DNA of 64,000 bases from Fistularia commersonii (lineage: Eukaryota > Chordata > Actinopteri > Syngnathiformes > Fistulariidae), in contig JBBMNZ010000003.1 of assembly GCA_037954325.1 (NCBI GenBank), forward strand, positions 17,224,392-17,288,391, in the 5' to 3' direction. Below are positions 28,346-40,590 of this stretch, piece after piece; positions within the stretch are counted from its first letter, which is position 1; each line of letters opens with the position of its first letter. Both the position numbers and the translations under genes were made by a program. The notes under the pieces are model-generated. The model worked only from the letters and a program-made list of their open reading frames with translations. It did no database searches and was not told the origin of the DNA.

Positions 28346-31300
28346 TCTATATAAATCTGAATTTTCAATTATATGTATTGTGTAATATTTTCTTAAGGAA
28401 AATGGTGAATGGTGAATAGAATGATTTGAGTTTCAAAACGGTGTTTAGCGGTGTTAAACAGCATTTAAAACCCACTTTCAAAGACATTATGGACACATAC
28501 AATGATCGTAATTCAAACTAAGGTACATCATGAAAGCATTTAATGATCATAATTCAAATGGTCATGATATGCTTCCATATTCTATTGGTCACATATTCAT
28601 TTTTCCTTTATTTCCTTTTTCTCCAACTGACATAGTTTCATCACCAAATTGAGACTTCAGTCATCGATCAGAACATCTATTTTAAAGCTGATCTTGCTTA
28701 TTTGAATGCAAAGAATACAAAAATATTAAAAATGAAGTTGACAACACAAATTTAGTGTTTGAAGAAGTTTATCTTTAAAATGAGTAATATTTCTTTTACA
28801 GCTGTAAAGATGCTCTTGCATCCCCTTGAAAGTTTAAAGTCAGCTTTGTTGTTAATTTCTCCACATTTACAGGACATGCAGAGGAATTGAGAAGACATTT
28901 CTCACAATCCCACGGTAAGAATAAAGTGCACGCAGATACATACTGATATTACCTGCTTTAAAAGATGCATCTAATCATTCAGGGGTTTGTGCAGGTTATA
29001 TCGTTTTATGCTACTTAAAAAAAAGAAAATCAATCCTGTCCTGGCTTTTCACTCGCTGCAATAACCAGGACTGAACAGTTAGTGGCTGCATCACCCCACA
29101 AATGGCAGCTTGCTTTGGTCCCAGGCTTTAGGGTATCATAGTATAAAATCTCGGAAATGGTGCACCTGGTCGTATCTTATTTTGTCAAACAGAGCTACTG
29201 ATGCTAGAGATAAAAAGATAGTTATCAGCATGATTCAATTTATTTTAATGAACAATGTGAAAGTATATTGAAATTAATCAGATGGTTCAGATACCATGCC
29301 TTAAAATTTAAGACTGTACACCCGTTGATAAATAATTCAACTTCATTAAATATTCTGCAGTTTGCACTTCATCTTCGGCTTCTTGAAATTTACTGAAATC
29401 AAATTTAGTGGATAAAGGTACTCGAACAAATGGAGCATGACAGAGCTGAAGATGATGAACACTCTGCTGTTGTGTTGCATCATGTGTGAGAAAAACAGCT
29501 AATGTATGTGACATGTGTGAAGGATTTTATGCACAGGGATAAAAATGGGATTTGTGTTGTTCAAAGTCATTTTATATTCATATATTAGATCAATCCATGT
29601 TTAATCAGCAAATGTTTGCCATATAGGGTACATCGAATTAGTATAGGACCAAATATTGTACTGGCAGTAAATTTATGTAAAATCTCCCCTCCTCTTAATC
29701 AGGTCATCAACCAACAAAATAATCTTAAAGAGAGTTCATTATCAAGGGATGTTCATCAAGTCTCCTTAAGATTTAAAAACATATTTAGCATGTTTTCTAT
29801 TTCCATAGATTCATATTTATGATATAACACATATTAGCATGATTTTATGGTAAATATTCTAGTTACCATGGGAACAAGTTATATATTGTTCCACTTTTCC
29901 TATCTTGACATAAACAAGCTATCTTGGCTGCTTCCCCCGCATTTGTCAAGCATGCGCTGAAGGAATTGCCACGCTGCTTTTAACCGGTCGGAAATGTCCC
30001 ACCCCCTTGGAGTTTGAAATTATGAGTGGTTTTAGTTCAAAGATGTGGAGAATGAAAATAAGAAAGGTGGTGCCTCCTGCTTGTGACCTCAGAGTACTGA
30101 AGGATTAATAAAATGTCTTACAATAAGCCAGCCTGCATAAAAATTGAGAGCATCGTTCAGTTTTTAGAATTAGCACGGCCACAGACACAAATATACACAT
30201 TCAAATACTTGTAATTATTCTTTTTACATAATAGAACCTCTTTAAATGTCCAATCATCTTTGTCATAAAAGACTGAATACATATGGGAGCATGTAGCTCA
30301 GTCTTAATACCAAACAGCATCTTTGGATATGCTGTAGAGAAAGTCATTACAATTGTTTTTAATCAAAACAGAAATATAAAATGTGTCATTTGACGAAAAT
30401 TACAATGCCAGAATACTTTCTGCTTATCTAAATGATGTGCCACCTGCAGAACCACCAATTGTATTATCCTTACTGACAGTATTTCCAAGAGTGCCCGACT
30501 CATCTTCATCCTGTAACAACATGTCAGCATGACAGGACCAAACCAAATTGATGATAAAAGGTAAATGATAATATTGTGGAAAGTAGAAGTTAAAACCATG
30601 AAGAAAAATGACAGAGGGGAATTTATAGAGATTTATTTTGAAAGGGTCAACAGAGGTGGCAATGGTTTGTTTCAATGGCAGTTGGCAGGGTTAGTTGTTG
30701 GGCGGGGGTCCAGCAATTAATGGATGCGTTGTGAGCAGGGCAGACAGTCCTTCAAAACAGAGAATTATAGATGTCTGGTAACAATCCCGTGCAGGCTAGA
30801 TTAGTAATCAAAAAGATCTATGGCCCTTTGAGTGAGGTTTGAATATCATAACAGCAAACAATAAGAGCTGATCTGAGTTCTGAGACAGAGCTTGTTGCTT
30901 GTAGTATCACACAGTAAAACCTTTTCCACATATCATTTCAGAGTACAGCTCTAACTTTGAGTTGTTGTTTTTTTTTTTGCCAAGGTTGATGTTTCTTGAG
31001 AAAATCGTGACAATATAAGGTGATGCTCTTTATTTTTATCGAATTAAGACATAGTGACTTCCTAATTAAATAGCATTTGGTGCCAATCTATTTTTGACAA
31101 TTAATTTTGATATAAAAATTCTTTAATTATTTTATTACATTTTATGTATTTATCTTAATTTCCTTAGTTCACAATTATTATTTTCATTGTTATTGCATTT
31201 TTTCAGTGGAAACATGAAACATGATTAAATAGCAGCTAAAGGGAGATAAGATGACTCAAAAACAAATGAAGCTAGCAAACCATGAATTCATCCCATACTA

Positions 31301-32099
31301 ACTCCTATCCATCAGACATACTGGAAATGTGGAGATTAAACATATGACTCAGAGGGGATTCAAATTACTGAATGTTATTGTACAGCAATGGTGCTGCTGA
31401 AGATCTTAACTTCAAACTTTGTGTTTCATGGCTCCAGTGTTGAATTAAGATTCCTATTTGCTTCCATTGTATCATACCTCTAATGTGCAGTTTTGATGTA
31501 AAGCAGTGATGAAAATACGGAGTACTTCTGCTGGAGTCTTGCAGAGCGACACATAAAGGGATTTTTGCAGTCATACAAAAGATTATTATTAATAGTCTAC
31601 CTAAGGAAATATTACTTATTATGGCATCTTTCTTGACACTCAAGGACACCATATAGAACAGTACACATTAGCAACTGGCGAGTAACCAACGAGCTGTGGC
31701 GGCCAGTAGTACCTTGTTTCTGTTTAATTTTAGGGAAGTAAAGTGTTAATATGTATATTGTTCAATCATGTATTAAAATAATAATGATAAAGAAAGATAA
31801 CTTCATGTAACATTGTTTTATATTTTACAGAATCACCAGAGTGCTTCTAAAATCATAGATATGTTCTTGTATATAGCCCCCTACGACACTGTGCAATATT
31901 TCATCTCATCTCATAACAGCTACACTACAACGTTCCCTTCTATCATACTATTGTGCACTCCTTACCTCACTTGTTACTAAGACACTTATAGTTTTATCAC
32001 TGCTCACTAAGACACTTTATAGTTTCACTGAGACACTTTATAGTTTATAGTTTATTTTTATTTCTAATTCTGCCTTTCTTTTATTATTTATTACTGTTA
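28346..32099. other. non-genic interval
   Basis: No secure gene. A minus-strand segment at 30424-30512 has an exon-like look (see findings). The remainder is AT-rich with no recognised repeat. Confidence 0.4.
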
Positions 32100-32229
32100 T
32101 ATTTTCTGTAACTCTGGCACTGCAATTTCCTTCGGGATTAATAAAGTTGTTCTTATTCTTATTCTTATTCTTATTCTTATTCTTATTCTTATTCTTATTC
32201 TTACTAACACACACATACACACGCGCGGG

Positions 32230-32282
<53 letters not shown>
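32100..32282 (+). repeat. LINE 3' tail, then (TTCTTA)n and (CA)n microsatellites
   Basis: A LINE ending gcaatttccttcgggattaataaag (32122-32146) runs into about seven TTCTTA units (32148-32201). A CA/CG-mixed tract and a (CA)n run to 32282 follow. The order is a LINE 3' end with its own simple-repeat tail plus later microsatellite growth. Confidence 0.75.
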
Positions 32283-32288
<6 letters not shown>

Positions 32289-32925
32289 AACATTTCTTAT
32301 TGGCAGACACCAGGACATCAGGAAATAGAATATAGAAATTAACAAAACAAAACAAGGAAAATATAACACTATGAATATAAACTGGGTATTGGAGTTATTC
32401 CTCCAATTATTATAACTTGTGGGGTGGGTACCAGGGATAAGATGTTTTAAATGCAAATTATCATATGATGTAGACAGACATATTTGACAGTGCTGCCTCT
32501 GCTAACCTCACTTTATAATGCTACAGGGAATGCTAATGTTAGTTTGACAACTATCCTCTCTATTGTGCAATTTCACAGCATCTGCATCTTGTAATGGAAA
32601 TCAGGCACAGCAACTTGACTGGATTCATTATTATTACCACTCATATGTTACATCTTTGATGTGGTTACATGAACTGCCTGTGGTGGACAGACAAAGTAAT
32701 CACCACTGGGGGTCTAGAGATAAAGAAGTAGTGTATTAACAAACTGTCATAAAGTCAAACTAGCAGGTAGAGTGAAACACAAATGCACACCAACTGACTG
32801 GCCCCCAAAAATTAAGCCCATGTGGATGTGCTTTGAACCGCAGTTCAAATGTTAATATTTAACATTTTTTTCATACAGGAAAAAAACAACTTCCAAATCA
32901 ATATTACACACTATTATATTACAAT

Positions 32926-32992
32926 ATACACACACACACATATACAGTATATACAGTATATGTACATACACACACACAGACATATATATATG

Positions 32993-33030
<38 letters not shown>
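32926..33030. repeat. mixed (CA)n/(TA)n tract
   Basis: Alternating purine-pyrimidine tract ending in about 34 bases of TA, directly next to the left end of the Tc1-like element. Tc1 elements insert at TA, so the tract is a natural target. Confidence 0.85.
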
Positions 33031-33032
<2 letters not shown>

Positions 33033-33034
<2 letters not shown>

Positions 33035-34244
33035 GGTCAAAATGATTTGCTCACCCATCCAAATAATCAGAATCACATGCTCCAATCACTTCCATGGCCA
33101 CAGGTGTAGAAAATCAAGCACCTAGGCATGCAGGCTGTTTAAACAAACATTTGTGAAAGAATGGGTCGCTCTCTGGGGCTCAGTCAATTCCGATGTGGAA
33201 CTGTGATAGAATGCTACCTGTGCAATAAATCCAGTTCTGAAATGACCTCGCTCCTAAATAGTCCACAGTCAACTGTCAGCTGTATTATAAGAACGTGGAA
33301 GTGTTTGGGAATGACAGTAACTCAGCCACGAAGTGGTAGGCCATATAAACGTATGGAGCAGGGTCAGCAGATGCTTAGGCACAAAGTCCGATGAGGTCAC
33401 CAACTTTCTGCGGAATCAATCACTAAGGACCTCCAAACTTCATGTGGCCTTCAAATTAGCTCAAAAACAGTGTGCAGAGAACTTCATAGAGCGGGTTTCA
33501 TGGCCGAGCAGCTGCATCCAAGCCACACATCACCAAGTGCAATGCAAAGCGTCGGATGCCGTGGTGTAAAGCACGCTGCAACTGGACTCTAGAGCAGTAG
33601 AGATGCGTTCTCTTGCGTGACGAATCGCGCTTCTCTATCTTGCAATCAAATGGATGAGTCTGTGCTTGGCAGTTGCCAGGAGAACGGTACCTGTCTGACT
33701 GCATTGTGCCAAGTGTGAAGTTGGTGTAAGGGGGATTATGGCGTGGGGTTGTTTTTCAGGGGCTGGGCTTGGCTCCTTTGTTCCAGTGAAAGGGAAGCTT
33801 CAGCATACCAAGACATTTTTGACAATTCCATGCTCCCATCTTTGTGGGAACAGTTTGGAGCCTTTTTTAACATGACTGTGTGCCAGTGCACAAAGCAAGG
33901 TCAATAAAGACATAGATTACAGAGTCTGGTTTGGATGAACTTGACTGGCCTGCAGAGAGTCCTGACCTCAACTCGATAGAACACCTTTGGGATGAATAAG
34001 AGTGGAGACGGAGAGCCGGGCCTTTTCATCCAACATCAGTGTGTGACCTCACAAATGCGCTTGTGGAAGAATGGTCAGAAATTCCCATAACCATACTCAT
34101 TCCCATAACCACACGCTGTTATAGCTGAAAAGGGAGGACTGAACGTCGTATTTAACCCTATGGATTAGAATTGGGATGTCACTTAAGTTCATATGCGAGT
34201 CATGGCGCATCAAGGTGAGCGATTACTTTGCTGAAAAATGTGTA
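33033..34244 (+). mobile_element. Tc1-like DNA transposon, degenerate full-length copy
   Basis: The transposase begins MGRSLGLSQFRCGTVIECYL at 33161 and can be followed through helix-turn-helix sequence, the GRPYK hook-like motif, and the catalytic domain with several stops and frameshifts. The DDE residues are readable in one frame: Asp in DESRF (33619-33621), Asp in HDCVPVHKARS (33874-33876) and Glu in IEHLWDE (33979-33981), exactly the 34-residue spacing of Tc1 (DD34E). Terminal inverted repeats are diverged: atttgctcacc near 33045 and ggtgagcgatta near 34214. The flank is a TA tract. No intact protein is made. Confidence 0.92.
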
Positions 34245-34257
34245 TATGTATATGTAT

Positions 34258-34588
34258 AGGCAGCAAGGTGGCGCAGTGGCTTCGGCGTCACAGCACAAAG
34301 AACCTTAGTACGATTCTGTGAGAAATTTGCATGTTCTCCCTGTGTCTGTGTGGGTTACCTCTGGTTTCCTCCCACAGTCCAAAAACATGCAACAGGTTAA
34401 TTGTAAAAAGAAAATTGGGAAAAATTGCCCAATGAGTTAATGTCTGTCTGCCTGTATATGTGGCCCTGTGACTGACTGGCAAACAGTACAGGGTGTACCC
34501 CTCTCTCACTGGATCACAGCTGGAAAAGGCTCCAGAAACCTACCCTGAGTGCAGGATAAGTGGCAGACGATGGATGGATGGATGGATA
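34258..34588 (+). mobile_element. tRNA-headed SINE with (GGAT)n tail, full-length copy
   Basis: Box A tggcgcagtgg at 34269-34279; box B is degenerate near 34309. The body has the segments gtttcctcccacagtccaaaaacatgc and gactgactggc. The tail reads gataagtggcagacgatggatggatggatgga, ending at about 34588. Confidence 0.85.
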
Positions 34589-34609
34589 TACTGGTATATA
34601 TCAGAAACA

Positions 34610-34715
34610 GAATCGGAATACTTGATCCCCACAGGGGAAATTGCTTTTTGTTGAAAGCAGCTCCTGCTCGCAGAATGAAGTGGAGAAGAATCTATACAAA
34701 GAACTCTATATAAAA
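34610..34715 (-). repeat. LINE 3'-end fragment (minus orientation)
   Basis: cagaatcggaatacttgatccccacaggggaaattgc is the complement of the ending at 40530-40575 (gcaatttcctccttggggatcaataaagtattctg). It extends into ttgttgaaagcagctcctgctcgcag, matching the same plus-strand copy. Confidence 0.75.
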
Positions 34716-34909
34716 ATAAAGAATAGAATAGAGAATAATAAATACAAAAATAAATATGTTAAAGATAAATAAAAATTAAATCAAAATTTGTAAAGTATGT
34801 AAAAATATATGTAACGTATATACATGTGTATTTACAACTACATGAAACGGCCATTGCATAGAAGAGAAGAACTATTACACATACGGAGAATTATTTTGCA
34901 TATATATAT

Positions 34910-34910
<1 letters not shown>

Positions 34911-35006
<96 letters not shown>
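34911..35006. repeat. (GT)n microsatellite with one interruption
   Basis: About 95 bases of GT broken once by cgtgggtgtg. Open frames across it are artefacts. Confidence 0.95.
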
Positions 35007-35007
<1 letters not shown>

Positions 35008-35573
35008 ACTCAATTACAGACATTGGCACATTACAAAGCAACAGAATCAATATAAGCCCTATACCATGTGAGTTTAACCTTTATAAGCATGCATTATTTA
35101 CAGTTTGCAACACAACACCTAACACCACAGCATACAAGGTGGTACTCAGTGCTTTACAATTCACTGTTCTTGTGGTTAATATATGTCCATGCAAGCAATC
35201 TCTAAACTCTAACCAATATTTCTATAACAATGTAATAACTTACAGTCTAATGTTTTGGACAACTCCTATTAACGTAAAGCAACTCATCAGCTTTCCTCAG
35301 CTTTACAGAGCTTTATAATGAGTTTCAGACCATTATAGAGCTGTCTGACTACAATGTGATTGTATTGGTTAACTTTAGTAATGAACTCCTCTATTGTTAC
35401 TGGCCTCACAAAAGACTTATTAAAAAAGAAATAAAGGTGTAAATGGAAGCAGTAGAGGGGGAGATATAAGATTTAATCCCTAGCAAGTATCCAAAAGCAT
35501 TAAATACACTATTTCCTGTAATGCATATTAACAGCTTCCCCAAGACCCTCTCTGCATCCAAAAGCCAAATTAG

Positions 35574-35901
35574 ACTCACAGCACAAAGGATCCTGGTTCG
35601 ATTCCGACAAGGGGACCTTTCTGTGTGAAGTTTGCATGTTCTCCCCATGTCTGCATGGGTTTCCTCCGGCTTCTCCAGTTTCCTCCCACGGTCCAAAAAC
35701 ATGCAGGTTAATTGGGAAAAAAATTGGGAAAATTGCCCCGATTGAATGAGCGAGTGAATGGTTGTATGTCTATATATGTGGCCCTGCGATTGACTGGCGA
35801 CCAGTCCAGGGTGTACCCTGTCTCTCGCCCGATGACAGCTGGGGTAGCATCCTTTGTGACCCTGAGTGCAGGATAAGTGACAGAAGATGGATGGATGGAT
35901 G
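35574..35901 (+). mobile_element. tRNA-headed SINE with (GGAT)n tail, 5'-truncated
   Basis: Box A is missing, but box B ggttcgattcc is intact at 35595-35605. The body is the least diverged in the window (ggcgaccagtccagggtgtaccctgtctctcgcccgatgacagctgg, split here for description as 35796-35842). The tail reads gataagtgacagaagatggatggatggatg. Confidence 0.87.
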
Positions 35902-37790
35902 TCTCGGATGCTATTTCATCACACAAGTTGGGCAATAAGCAGTCAGTGGAAATGTATTTTTAGGAAACATATGACTAAAACACTTTAGTCCAAATTACAT
36001 GAGACACAGCAAAAATTAGGCGCCCCGGGCAAATGCTGAACAGTCATAGGGATATTAAGCAAACAAAGACAAACACTAAAATTATAAGGGACGTGGGTTA
36101 TAAGTGGATGCTCCAACATCAGTATGACTCATATACAACAAAAACAATGGCAATACAATCATACAGATACATGAACAGAATTTTGGTCTTACAGAGGAGC
36201 TGATCGTTTTGTAACCATCTTTGCTCCTTTTCACTTTTATTCAGGCAAATTAATTCCGAGGATTGACATGCAGGGTGTCCGTCAGCATAGACCAGGTCTG
36301 GTCACAACCTACAAGTTAATACTGTACAACAAAGATTTCTCACCCATGCAAATAACTTGGGCAGTGTTGAGCAGGACTTAATGGTATAAGTTTATAGACT
36401 ATTGCCACTGATTTGCCAAATACCACTTAAAATCACCTAAACATGTGTCTTCATTTGTTTTAATGTTGCTTTTTTTTGTTTTTTCTTTTAGCCACATCCA
36501 TGTATCTAGCAGTATATCTGAATGACTGATATCTCAGTTCAAAATAGAAGTGAAATTATGTTTCTATGATCATTTCATTGAAAACATTGTTTGCCTTCTT
36601 TTCAGAAAGCATGCAATAGTTATACTGATCTCTCCGAATGGTGAATTCTGAGGTGCTTTGATAACATTGATGAATTATTCATCCTGAGCTGTGACAATGG
36701 GAGACAAATTCAGTCCACACACCAGCAGTTCCCCCTGTTTTGTTAATATCTGCCTTAAAGCATGTGCTGAAATGACTTATTTGGAATGAAGATAATTTCA
36801 TGCATCAAGTAACTGATTGGACGTCAAGCACAAACACCAAAGCGGCAGATCTATCATGTTATTTGAGTGGATGTTAGTCATTACTGGTTTTTGATCTTTT
36901 AATAAAAACTAGAAAAGGGTCGATGGACTGTGTATGACCTTGATTTGTTTAGACATCCTTAATATGTAAAGATCGTCTCAGTTATACCTTACAGCACCAA
37001 TTGCTGTCTCTCAGGCTGATATTAGCCCAGATGCCTCTCCTGTTAAAGTCTTGTATTCAAGCCTGATGAATGGCATACTGAGAGCTCAAAATTAAGTCTT
37101 TCATGCACAAATTCAAATCACATGACAATTATGGGCCCTTTGAGTCAGGAGTTCTTCCTATTATACTACATTTTCCAGTTTCCTCTCTGCTATCTTCTTG
37201 CTATATAAGCTAATCAGTTAGGAAAATAGAATGAATAAATGTATAAATTTCCACAAAAGACTCTTCTGTTTAAGAAAACAGAACATAAGCCTGTGGATAA
37301 TTACGATAACTTGTTGTTGGTAACTCACCGATTTCCATTACATTAAGTCAACCTCTTTATTGCAATGCTTGATATTGTTCTCTTTGTAAAATGATTTCGT
37401 TGATTTTCACCTGTCCATTCAAGAAAGAGCTGCAGTCACCTCACTGTGAGGGGAATAATGTTTGTTTCATGCTGAGAGAAACTGTAACATATTTGTTGGC
37501 TTCGAACCCTGAAAAAAAGATTTGTACCTCTGTACCAGGCCCCCAAGTGAGTTCAAAATGGTCTAAAATGGTTTTGCAAAGGGGATGGATGTGTCATCAA
37601 ATGAAATTGCTCTTTCTCTCTTGGTTTGCGCCAATTGTATGGCTAACACATCATTTTCTCTTCTTATCTAAATCGCTGTCGCTGTCTCTTTCTTCAACTC
37701 TATAAATTGTTAGTCATCTTACTTTTCAATTAACAACCATGACAAACAAGCCAAAGTAAATATTGAAAGAAAATCAAAAGGCTGGATGGC
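35902..37790. other. non-genic interval
   Basis: AT-rich unique-looking sequence with no recognised gene or repeat. Confidence 0.4.
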
Positions 37791-37794
37791 TCAA

Positions 37795-38030
37795 CTAAAA
37801 TTCAAGAATGAAGATTCAATGCGTTTATTGTCACATGCACTGTGTAGAAATTTGTTTCCCTGTCTGGGGAGTTTCTTCTTTGCTGTCCGCAGCGCATTGG
37901 AATATGTGCTGGTAGAAGAGTCTAAACATTGTTATAAATATGATTATAGATATGAATGTGAAAAGTGCAATAGAACAGTGAGTAGAATACAGTGCAATAA
38001 GAAAATGGCAATGCTTTAACTTTTTGCAGT
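37795..38030 (-). repeat. probable LINE 3'-end fragment (minus orientation)
   Basis: agattcaatgcgtttattgtcacatgcac followed by repeated gtgcaata/cagtgcaataag motifs is the usual form of a teleost LINE 3' UTR read backwards. The family is not resolved. Confidence 0.45.
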
Positions 38031-39457
38031 TCAGATGTGAAAGTTTTAGGTTCTTCAATACATCTTTTTCTGAATGCAGCCTAACAGGACCTTAAAAATT
38101 AGGTGACATGACTCGTTAAATTTCCTTTCATCAAATATTCATTGTCATTGGTAAATGTAAGGCTATCTTTAAAAGTGTTTTACTTCTCTTTTCACTGAAA
38201 AGGTGATTTGTATACTTGTATACTTTCCTTCAGATATTCAGAAACCAACCTCTGCCATCCTGTGTGTTTTTTTTTTTTTCTTTTGATCAAGATAATTGCA
38301 TTCAATAAATAAAGAAAGCCACACTCAACTCAATTGCAGAAGTGATTATTTTGCAATATATAATTCTTTATGACATTGATCAGTGTTTTGGCCAGTTGCA
38401 CTTGTGCTCTTTGCATTGGCTCTTTACATGTAACCATAAAGCATAGTAAAGGGCAGCTTCTATTAAAAGTAAAATAAAGATCGAAATGTCTATGCATGGT
38501 ATACTCATATATATTTGGATGCTGTCTTTTACCTCCAGTAAAGGTTAACAATCCTTGATAAATTTTATCAGGTCCAAGTGAACACAGTATACATCGATTA
38601 GAGATAACCTGTACCATGTGCGGATATTCACCTATACGATGTTCCTACTTTAACAGTATATTTATGACATACTGTTTCTACTGAGTACAGCAAATCAGAT
38701 AGTTGCCTGATCAGTCAGCTAGAAGATTTCCATTTTGACATTAGAAATAGGCAGGGAAGATGTATAATGATGCTGACACTGCCAAGCAGCTAATTCCATG
38801 AGCACATTGACAGATAAACAGGAACTATTGTCACATATGCAGGGACTGCCATCAGGATGGAAGGGAAAGTGCTGGAAAAAGAGACCCACTGCATCGCTAC
38901 AGCACCTGACAACCAAGCACATGGCACAGCAGTAGTTTTCACTCCCCAGGACATCAGAGCTGCACAAAGAAATAACTCTTCAATCAATGAGGTCATAATC
39001 CTGAAATAAGAATGGGGGAAAGGGGGATAACAACCAGTGGGGATAAGAAATCAAAATCACACAAAATAAGAGCAATGTAACATTGATAGAATAAACTTTA
39101 AATCACACGAATGAATTCTATATTCATATGCTACTTAGAGACAACGATTGTCCCCACGGCATAAAAAATGTCTCAGTGTTTGGAAAATAACAAAGGTCAT
39201 TTAGGTGCTGATGAACAATATATCTGGCCAGAAAGAGGTCCTTTTATCCTTTCATGTAGAAAGAAACAGGACATAAGATAATAGAAGATATAAAAAGTGC
39301 CTCTGTTAAACACAAGCGTCTGTTTCCCTGACAAAGCACCTATGGGTTCCATCAGCTCCAGCACCCAATTTTGAGCTTGTCTTAATTGATTTCTTCAATA
39401 TGAGCCAAGGCAGTGGAGATTATGAATAAATACTTGGTCTGGTTTAGGAATGTTCAG
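38031..39457. other. non-genic interval with an unassigned open segment
   Basis: No recognised gene. The block 38790-39009 is open on both strands and bordered on the minus strand by a strong acceptor-like tract (see findings). Confidence 0.35.
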
Positions 39458-40436
39458 TTAGGATGTGAATTTGAAGAGAAGATGTGAATTTGAAGAGAAG
39501 GAGAAATTCTGGAATGAGTTAGATGAAGTGCGGCAGAATATCCCCAGAAATGAGAGGGTGTTCATTGGTGCAGACTTCAATGGACATGTTGGTGAAGCCA
39601 ATAGAGGGGAAGAAGAAATTATGGGCAGATTTGGTATACAGGATAGGAGTACAGAGGGCAAAAAGGATGGAAATGGCACTTTTTTCCAGAAAAGACAGGA
39701 ACATAGGGTAAGAGCGGAGGTAGGAGCAAAGGGTTAGGGTTAGGGTTAGATCAGTGACTGCAAAGTAGTTGTAGGTGACAGTGTAGCCAGACAGCATAGG
39801 ATTGTGGTTTGTAGGATGACATTAGTGATAAGGAAGATCAAGAGGACAAAGGCAGAGCAGAGGACAAATTGTTGGAAGCTGAAAAGGGAGGAATGTTGTA
39901 TGGTTTTCAAGGAGGAGTTGAGAAAGGCTCTGGGTGGTCAGGAAGAGCTTCCAGATGATTGGACAACAACAGCTAATATTATCAACATGGATACAGTGGT
40001 GTATCATAAGGAAGGAAAGTAGATGATGAGACAGTTACAATGATGAAAAAACAGAAGGCAGAGCTAGAGGTTGCAGAGATGAAGATGTTGAAGTTCTCTT
40101 TGGGAGTGACAAGGATAGATAGGATCAGGAATGGGTTTATCAAAGGAACAGTGCATCTTAGATGTTTTAAAGAGCAGGTCAGAGAAACCAGACTGAGATG
40201 GTTCAGTCATGTACAGAGGAGGGATCGTGAATATATTGGTAGACGGATGCTGGAATTGGAGCTGCCAGACAGGAGGTCTAGAGGAAGACCAAAGAGAGGA
40301 TTTATGCACATAGTGAGAGATGATATGAAGGTAGTTGGTGTGAGAGAAGAGGATACAGAGAATAGGGTTAGATGGAGAAGGTTGATTCGCTTTGGTGACA
40401 CCTGAAGGGAAAAGCCAAAAGGAGGAGAAGAAGACT
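39458..40436 (+). mobile_element. RTE-clade LINE, internally deleted copy
   Basis: Three collinear pieces. The first is endonuclease: KEKFWNELDEVRQNIPRN, then FIGADFNGHVGEANRG (39508-39620). Next is the linker VCRMTLVIRKIKRTKAEQRT, EECCMVFKEELRKALGGQEE (39804-40020). Last is the C-terminal block AEMKMLKFSLGVTRIDRIRN, RLRWFSHVQRRDREYIGRRM, RGRPKRGFMHIVRDDMKVVG (40070-40404). The whole reverse transcriptase between 40021 and 40040 is missing. It ends in the family's aagggaaaagccaaaaggagg tail. A 19-bp tandem duplication (39462-39480, 39481-39499) marks the 5' edge and a telomere-like run interrupts the endonuclease. Confidence 0.88.
39731..39749. repeat. short interstitial telomere-like run (TTAGGG)3
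   Basis: gggttagggttagggttag, three vertebrate telomere units, inside the endonuclease part of the RTE copy and breaking its reading frame. Confidence 0.95.
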
Positions 40437-40440
40437 ATTT

Positions 40441-40590
40441 TATTCATTATTTTAGTCTTTATTTTTATATGGAGTTCTATTTTGTGTCTTCTTCCCTTTA
40501 TTCTGTGAGCAGGAGCTCCTTTCAACAAAAAGCAATTTCCTCCTTGGGGATCAATAAAGTATTCTGATCCTTATTCTGAATCTGATTTTG
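40441..40590 (+). repeat. L2/Rex1-type LINE 3' end
   Basis: Starts right after the RTE tail and ends gcaatttcctccttggggatcaataaagtattctgatccttattctgaatctga. It matches, in opposite orientation, the fragments at 34610 and 41712. Confidence 0.7.

Noticed and set aside
32038..32456. ORFs with Lys-Asn, Arg-Ile or Phe-Leu repeats
   Set aside because: Translations of the (TTCTTA)n and (CA)n tracts at the LINE tail.
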